DNA from: Burkholderiales bacterium | Lineage (GTDB): Bacteria > Pseudomonadota > Gammaproteobacteria > Burkholderiales > Burkholderiaceae_F | DNA length: 6,504 nucleotides | Reading direction: 5' to 3' | NCBI GenBank assembly: GCA_021298875.1 | Contig: JAJTHJ010000190.1 | Location: 1 to 6,504 of the forward strand | Part shown: positions 1 to 4,491 of the stretch, piece by piece | Layout of the letters: each line of letters opens with the position of its first letter | How positions within the stretch are numbered: the first letter of the stretch is position 1 | Position numbers and translations under genes: made by a program | The notes under the pieces: model-generated | Told to the model about the DNA's origin: nothing | Database searches by the model: none | The model's input: only the letters and a program-made list of their open reading frames with translations

Positions 1-686
1 CCGGACAAGTTCAACGGCCTGTCGGTGCTGCACGCGCTGGGCGCGGAGTCGATCGGCTCGCAGGCCACGGCCGCCGCCATGCCCGGCGTGCATGCCTACA
101 AGAAGTACTTCTGGGTCAACATGGCCAAGGCCTTCACCGACGAGACCTATCCCAAGTTCGAGCCGCTGAAGACGACTTTCTCCGGGCAGAAAACGATCCG
201 CCTGAAGTCCGGCGAGACGCTGACGCTGATCGAACTGAAGAACCCCGGCGTATCGAGCACGCAGACGGTCTTGCGGATCGACAGCACGGGCGACCTGATC
301 GTCGGCGACCTGGTCCAGCACGGGGCGCACTTGTGGCTGGAGGGCGGCATCGTCGACGGCAAGCCGCGGCCGGGGATCTGAAAGCCTGGCACGCGGCGCT
401 GGCCGAGCTGCCCGCGCTGGGCAAGGGCAAAGTCTACGGCGGACGCGGCGCGGTGGCGCCGGTCGGCGCCGCCGTGCAGCGAGGCAGTGCCTACCTGGTG
501 CGCGCCGACGAGATCACCACCCGCTCCGTGCAGTCGGTGCCGAGCGCCGAACTGAAAGACCCGGCCAAGGCGCAGGCGCATTACGCCGCGCTGCAGAAGC
601 AGTTCGAGGCGGCCTTCCCCGGCTACAGCTTGCCGTACCTGATCGGCTACGGCATCTACGGGCTGGTCGATAGCAAGGTGAAGTAA
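1..686 (+). pseudogene. MBL-fold metallo-hydrolase, 3' part, frameshifted
   Basis: The gene begins upstream of the window and is read in frame from base 1 (PDKFNGLSVLHALG...), then needs a shift near base 375 to continue to the TAA at 684-686. The first segment holds a beta-strand followed by GDLVQHGAHLWLEGG, which resembles the metal-site Asp region of metallo-beta-lactamase-fold proteins. The second segment (DLKAWHAALAELPALGKGKVYGGRGA, seen as two short blocks) matches the usual downstream helix and the position of the GHG motif. Without a shift the first frame stops at 379-381. One extra G in the GGGG run at 372-375 would give ...KPRPGDLKAW and join the two halves. Two positions where His is common read NPGVSS and GGRGA instead, so catalysis by the classical site is doubtful; I recall family members with similar changes. 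The substrate is unknown. The family call is fairly sure; whether the frameshift is real is not. Confidence 0.72.
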
Positions 687-705
687 GCCGTCGCGCCCGC
701 ACACG

Positions 706-734
706 GCCGGGCTGCGCCGAGAGCGCAGCCCGGC
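706..734. terminator. GC-rich hairpin between convergent genes
   Basis: A perfect 12-bp inverted repeat (706-717 pairs with 723-734) has a 5-nt loop, CGAGA. It sits 20 bases after the stop of the plus-strand MBL gene and 12 bases after the stop of the minus-strand BMP gene, so it could end transcription from both sides. Neither arm is followed by a T-run, so it is not a canonical intrinsic terminator. A role in protecting mRNA 3' ends or in Rho-assisted termination is equally possible. Confidence 0.6.
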
Positions 735-745
735 GGTGACGCGAG

Positions 746-1888
746 TTACTTCCCGCTCGGCACCTTCCCCACCACGCCCTGCACGTAGTAGTTCATCTGG
801 CCCAGTTGCTCATCGGTCAGCGACTGGCCGGCAGGGACGACTTCCTTGCCGTCGTTGGTCTTGATCGGCCCGGTAAACGGCTGGAACTTGCCCTCGACGA
901 TCTCCTGGCCCTTGGCGGTCACCATGTCGGCCACGTCCTTGGGCACCGACGGGTTGATCGCTTCCAGCTTGATCGCGCCGTCCTTCATGCCCATCCAGAC
1001 CGAGCCGGTCGCCCACTTGCCGTCCAGTTGCTCCTGCGCCCGCTTGGTGTAGTACGCCCCCCAGTGGTGGGTCACCGCGCCCAGTTGCGCCTTGGGGCCG
1101 AACTTGCTCATGTCCGAGTGATAAGCCACGGCCATCTTGCCGGCTTCCTCGGCGGCGGCGACGACCGCGGTCGAGTCGGTGTGGTGCGTGACCACGTCTG
1201 CGCCCTGCTGCTTGAGCAGGGTGTTGGCGGCGTCGCGCTCCTTGCCGGGGTCGTACCAGCTATTGACCCAAATCACCCGCACCTGCGCCTTGGGGTTGAC
1301 GCTACGCGCGCCCAGCGTGAAGGCGTTGATCCCTTGCAGCACTTCGGGGATCGGGAAGGCCGCCACGTAGCCCAGCGTGTTGCTCTTGGTCATCTTGCCG
1401 GCCAGCATGCCCGCGAGATATCGGCCTTCGTAGAAGCGCACGTTGTAGTTGGCCATGTTCGGCGCCGTCTTGTAGCCAGTGGCGTGCTCGAAGTGCGTCT
1501 GCGGGAATTCTTCTGCGACCTTCAGGGTCGGGTTCATGAAGCCGAACGAGGTGGTGAAGATCAGCTTGTGGCCGGTGCTGGCGAGGTCGCGGATCACGCG
1601 CTCGGCGTCCGCGCCTTCGGGCACTTTCTCGACGAAGCTGCTGGTCACCTTGTCGCCCAGCGCCTTTTCCATCTCCAAGCGGCCGGCGTTGTGCTGCGAG
1701 GTCCAGCCGGCGTCGCCGACCGGGCTGACGTAGACGAAGCCGACCTTCAGCGGCTCGACTTTCTTCGGTTCTTCTTTCTTGGCCTCGGCCTTCGGCGCGG
1801 GCGGCGGCTCTTGTTTGCCGCAGGCGACGGCGAAGAGGGCCATACCGGCAGCGAGGCCGGCACGGATGAAGACTTTGCGTGTTGTCAT
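746..1888 (-). CDS. BMP-family ABC transporter substrate-binding lipoprotein
   Basis: This encodes a 380-residue exported solute-binding protein of the BMP/PnrA/Med family, whose characterised members bind purine nucleosides or related ligands and hand them to an ABC importer. I chose the ATG at 1886-1888 because it gives a clean lipoprotein signal: MTTRK, a hydrophobic stretch, then a lipobox AVAC with Cys23. The longer start at 1939 would add 17 polar residues and lie inside a hairpin. A Pro/Lys/Glu-rich tether (about 25-46) leads into the domain at LKVGFVYVSP, with the family-typical GDAGWTSQHNAG at about 58-69 and, later, NVRFYEGRYLAGMLAG and TSFGFMNP. Residue +2 after Cys is Gly, so there is no Asp retention signal. 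The ribosome-binding site is poor: only a G-run about 7 bases upstream. No permease or ATPase gene is next to it, so its partner must be elsewhere. The gene is complete and undamaged, unlike its neighbours. The ligand is inferred from the family only. Confidence 0.93.
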   Translation of the reverse strand: MTTRKVFIRAGLAAGMALFAVACGKQEPPPAPKAEAKKEEPKKVEPLKVGFVYVSPVGDAGWTSQHNAGRLEMEKALGDKVTSSFVEKVPEGADAERVIRDLASTGHKLIFTTSFGFMNPTLKVAEEFPQTHFEHATGYKTAPNMANYNVRFYEGRYLAGMLAGKMTKSNTLGYVAAFPIPEVLQGINAFTLGARSVNPKAQVRVIWVNSWYDPGKERDAANTLLKQQGADVVTHHTDSTAVVAAAEEAGKMAVAYHSDMSKFGPKAQLGAVTHHWGAYYTKRAQEQLDGKWATGSVWMGMKDGAIKLEAINPSVPKDVADMVTAKGQEIVEGKFQPFTGPIKTNDGKEVVPAGQSLTDEQLGQMNYYVQGVVGKVPSGK

Positions 1889-1917
1889 GGAGGGACCCCC
1901 GGGTGGAAAAGTGCGGG

Positions 1918-1923
1918 ATTCTA
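1918..1923 (-). promoter_or_regulatory. possible -10 element for the BMP gene
   Basis: Read on the minus strand, 1923-1918 is TAGAAT, one mismatch from TATAAT. It lies about 30 bases before the BMP start codon, between a hairpin and the gene. No good -35 hexamer is seen at 16-18 bases spacing. This is a weak call made mainly on position in an otherwise GC-rich gap. Confidence 0.25.
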
Positions 1924-1931
1924 GGTCGCAG

Positions 1932-1953
1932 ACGCGCACTTGCCGGTGCGCGT
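1932..1953 (-). terminator. hairpin after the SIMPL gene
   Basis: An 8-bp perfect inverted repeat (1932-1939 with 1946-1953) has a 6-nt loop. On the minus strand it falls 30 bases beyond the stop of the SIMPL gene and before the BMP gene, so it may separate the two transcripts. No T-run follows on the minus strand, so efficient intrinsic termination is uncertain; it could instead be an operator-like dyad for the BMP promoter. Confidence 0.35.
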
Positions 1954-1982
1954 TTACCCGAGGCAGCGCGAGAAAGGCTTGG

Positions 1983-2693
1983 CTACGGCGCCGCGATCCG
2001 CAGCTTGGCGCTCACCGTCAACTGCTGCACGCTGGTGCCGGCGTCGAGCGCCGGTGCGGGTACGGCGTCGGCCGCGGCGGCGGCACGCGCCGAGAACGGC
2101 GCGGGCGGGCGGTGGCCGGACTCGGGGCCAAAGCTCAACTCCTCCAAACGCATCCTCTCGGGCGCGACCTTGAGCGCCTCAGCCACGACGGCGGCGCGGG
2201 CATTCAACTTGTCCACCGCGCGGCGGATCAGCTCGGCTTGCGTCGCCTGCTGCGTCTTGCGCGAGATGCGGAAGTCGATGCCGGCGAGCGTCATCGCTTG
2301 CTGCCCCTGCGCCACGGTCTGCGGCAGCTTCGCGAGGTCGCTTGTGCGCAGTTGCACGGTCTGCCCCACCCGCCAGCCGGTGATGCTGCGTCCACCGTCG
2401 CGACCTTAGACCGGGAGGGACGAGTAGCCGGCGGTTTCGATCTGCGCGGACGGGTCGGCCTTTTTCAGCGCCGCTACGCCCGCCGCAGCGCGCTGATTGA
2501 CCTGCGCCTGTGCGCGCCGGGCGTCGGCGTCCTGCGCCTCGACCGCGAAAGTGGCGATCGCCTTGTCGTTGGCGAGCTCCAGTTCGGCGCTGGCGGTCAA
2601 CAGGACAACGGCATTGTCCGGGCGCGGGGCCGGCTGCGCCGCTGCGCCGACCCAGGCCAGCGCAGCGGCAACGAAAAGCGCCGCACGCCGCAT
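1983..2693 (-). pseudogene. SIMPL-domain (DUF541) periplasmic protein, nonsense-interrupted
   Basis: Read as one frame, this is 237 codons, close to the usual length of SIMPL/DUF541 proteins. These are secreted or periplasmic proteins of poorly known function, some linked to stress tolerance. The start ATG at 2691-2693 gives a signal peptide (MRRAALFVAAAL, ending about AAA-QP) and then the domain start with TASAELELANDKA. Codon 96 is TAA (2406-2408), in the middle of ...AGYSSLPV-stop-GRDGGRSITGWRVGQTV. Family members commonly have Tyr at this place (PVY), so a single-base change from TAC or TAT explains it. The frame then continues unbroken to TAG at 1983-1985, with further family-like sequence (QGQQAMTLAGIDFRIS and LTVSAKLRI). 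The ATG overlaps the ilvC stop as TGATG, suggesting translational coupling with ilvC; that upstream gene is now destroyed. The fragment of 95 residues would lack most of the domain. The family call is good; whether the stop is biological or a sequencing error is open. Confidence 0.82.
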
Positions 2694-2975
2694 CAGTTCT
2701 TCGACCGATCCACCAGCCGGTTTGCCTTGATCCACGGCATCATCGCGCGCAGCTTTTCGCCAACCTGCTCGATCGGGTGCTCGACCATCAGACGGCGGCG
2801 GGCAAGCAGTGTGGGCGCGCCGGCGCGGTTTTCGAGGATGAAGCTCTTGGCGTACTCGCCGGTCTGGATGCGCTTGAGCGCGCGCTTCATGGCGGCCTTG
2901 CTTTCGGCGTTGGTGCAGATCGAGTGTTTCATGTCCGGCGAAATCGCCTACGTAGATCAATTCGACGATCAGCTT
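2693..2975 (-). pseudogene. ilvC: ketol-acid reductoisomerase 3' remnant
   Basis: The C-terminal end of IlvC, the NADPH-dependent ketol-acid reductoisomerase of branched-chain amino acid synthesis, is clear: RIQTGEYAKSFILENRAGAP, then HPIEQVGEKLRAMMPWI and a final VDRSKN before TGA at 2693-2695. Only about 90 codons remain of a gene that normally has about 330-340 or more. Upstream, KLIVELIY in another frame matches the conserved KLIVDLIYEGG segment, so a one-base shift lies near GCCGGACATG (about 2931-2939). Between TNAE and SKAAMK roughly 14 residues usually present (the GEYVTGP region) are absent. Similarity stops at about 2975, where the IS630 element begins. No start, NADPH-binding domain or metal-site domain is left, so the product cannot be active; the cell would need another ilvC copy or an external supply. 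Identification of the remnant is secure; the exact indel positions are my alignment from memory. Confidence 0.88.
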
Positions 2976-2976
2976 A

Positions 2977-4064
2977 CTCAGCAGTCAGAAATATAGGAGA
3001 CAGACGGGTGTCGGAAGAACGAGCGGACGAGAGGGGCATCGTCGGCGATTGCTTGGAGTTGCGCATGGATGCGCGGCTGGAGTTTTTAGCCGGTGCGCAG
3101 CGGCGAACGGGCCACGCCCGTGCGTTTGGCATGGCTCCAGACCAGTTCGTCGGGATTCAGGTCGGGCGCGTAGCCCGGCAGGAAGTGCAGCGTGAGCCGG
3201 CCCGCCGTGCCCGCCACGTAGCGCTTGACCACGGCCTTCTTGTGCGCCGGCAGCCCATCGACGACCAGATGCACCGGCTTCTTGCGCCGATACATCATCC
3301 GCCGCAGCAGATCGACGAACAGTTCTCCGGTCAGGGCGCCCGGGTAGGTCGTGAACCAGAAGGCGCCCTTGGCGCTCACCGCCGAGGCAGCGCTGACGGT
3401 CTGGCGCTGGCCGGGGCGCTGCACCACGGGGGTCTGCCCGCGCCGGTCCCAGGTCTTGCCGTGCACGGCGTCGGCCCGAAAGCCCGACTCGTCCCAGAAC
3501 AGCACCTCGGCGCCGGTGGCACGGGTTTGGGCCGCGAGCGCGGGGAACGTCTCGCTCTTCCAGCGCTCGACCGCCACCGGATCGCGCTGATAGGCACGCT
3601 GCAACGGCTTTTGCGCCGTCAACCCCAATCGCGCCAGCAGCGCGCCGACCGAGGCCAGCGACAGCCGCACACCAAAACGCGACCCCACCAATTCCTGCAC
3701 CACATGGCGCGTCCACAGGCCGAAGTCGAACCCGTACTGCGCCGGACTCTTGCCGTTGACCCAGCGAAACACCTGCCGCTCCTGCGCCGCGCTGAGCGCG
3801 CGCGGCCGCCCGATGCCGCGGGTCGAACGCAACGCCCGCAGACCGCGACCGCGCCCACGGGCGAGCGCCCGAACCTTGTAGGCCCACGACCGATGCAGGC
3901 CCAGCGACGCCGCCACGCGCGCCGGGTGCTCGCCCTCGTTCATGCGTTGCACCGCCAGCACCCGCATCTGCTCCAGGGTGTTGTGGGCCAGTGTCCGTCC
4001 GTCTCGTTTCATCCATCCCTTGAACGACGCCCGCCAGCAAAGTTCCGCAACTTGTCCGCTAAAT
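2977..4064 (-). mobile_element. IS630-family insertion sequence, about 1.09 kb
   Basis: The element holds one IS630-type transposase gene filling nearly its whole length. I place the ends by three signs: loss of ilvC similarity at 2975; TA dinucleotides at 2975-2976 and 4065-4066, as expected for this family's TA target duplication; and weakly matching inward-reading ends (CTCAGCAGTCA from 2977, and TTTAGCGGACA read on the minus strand from 4063, 7 of 11 identical). The transposase reading frame runs right into the left end. The short AT-rich patch just outside 4064 contrasts with the GC-rich surroundings. End positions may be off by a few bases. The ilvC sequence on the left side does not resume on the right, so the insertion has been followed by a deletion or rearrangement. 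Confidence 0.72.
2978..4012 (-). pseudogene. IS630-family transposase with internal stop
   Basis: This is a DDE-type transposase of the IS630 (Tc1/mariner-related) family. From ATG at 4010-4012, preceded by AAGGG, the protein has an N-terminal helix-turn-helix region (about residues 15-60: HPARVAASLGLHRSWAYKVR), a GRPR linker motif, and the catalytic core. Acidic residues are D174 in LFWDESGF, D252 in LVVDGLPAHKK and E289 in YAPDLNPDELVWSHAKR, all present. At codon 309 there is TAA (3086-3088). Beyond it the same frame continues for 35 codons with a typical IS630 tail (KLQPRIHAQLQAIADDAPL, then VRSFFRHPSVSYISDC) and stops at TGA 2978-2980. A GAA to TAA change (RTG-E-KLQ) would explain it. The shortened 308-residue protein keeps all catalytic residues, so partial activity cannot be excluded. 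The stop may also be a sequence error. Confidence 0.88.
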
Positions 4065-4066
4065 TA

Positions 4067-4491
4067 CTAACTAGTGAGGAAACCCATGCGGGCGCCGGTC
4101 AATCGATGCGTCAGGGTCGAGGCACAGGAGTCCGAACGAGAATCAACGATCCCAAAGCAGGCGGTTTCGGCCGCGACACTCGCTCGACCACGAACGGCTG
4201 GGCACCGGTCAGTCCGCGCGGCACGCTGGACCGCGACGTCGACGGCGCACGACGTTGCCAGACCAAAACCGGGATAGAGGCTCCCGACGCCGTCTCGGCC
4301 GACCGCCGCAGCACAGCGGTCTCGCGGTGGGCAGACGCTATTCCATGCACGCATAATAACGGTATGACCCCCGAACGTCGGCGCAATCTGGCCGCCCCGC
4401 CCGTGCCGACAAGGACGCGGCGTCGGGCGGAAGAAGTCGGTGCCTGCGCTCCGGCCCACATCGAGCTTCGCGCAGTTCCGCAGGCTGCGCC
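4067..4491. other. 425-bp gap without a confident gene
   Basis: This lies between the IS630 element and the kinase gene. I see no ilvC, transposase or other recognisable protein similarity on either strand. It contains a modest dyad (GACCGC at 4301-4306 with GCGGTC at 4316-4321) and an AT-richer spot, GCATAATAAC at 4351-4360, whose CATAAT (4352-4357) could serve as a -10 box, though no good -35 is evident. A small plus-strand reading frame, 4364-4495 (43 residues, starting MTPERRRNLAAPP), ends with TGA overlapping the kinase ATG. It has no recognised domain and an Arg/Ala/Pro-rich composition expected of chance frames in GC-rich DNA. The kinase promoter probably lies in this gap. Confidence 0.5.

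Noticed and set aside
806..1924. A 372-codon plus-strand frame opposite the BMP gene
   Set aside because: It mirrors the BMP coding sequence; the minus strand has lipobox and BMP-family motifs, while this one is His/Arg/Leu-rich without any family signal.
2406..3088. Reassigned or recoded TAA explaining both internal stops
   Set aside because: The two sites would need different residues (Tyr in one, Glu in the other), and TAA ends other genes here at the expected place (684-686 and 746-748).
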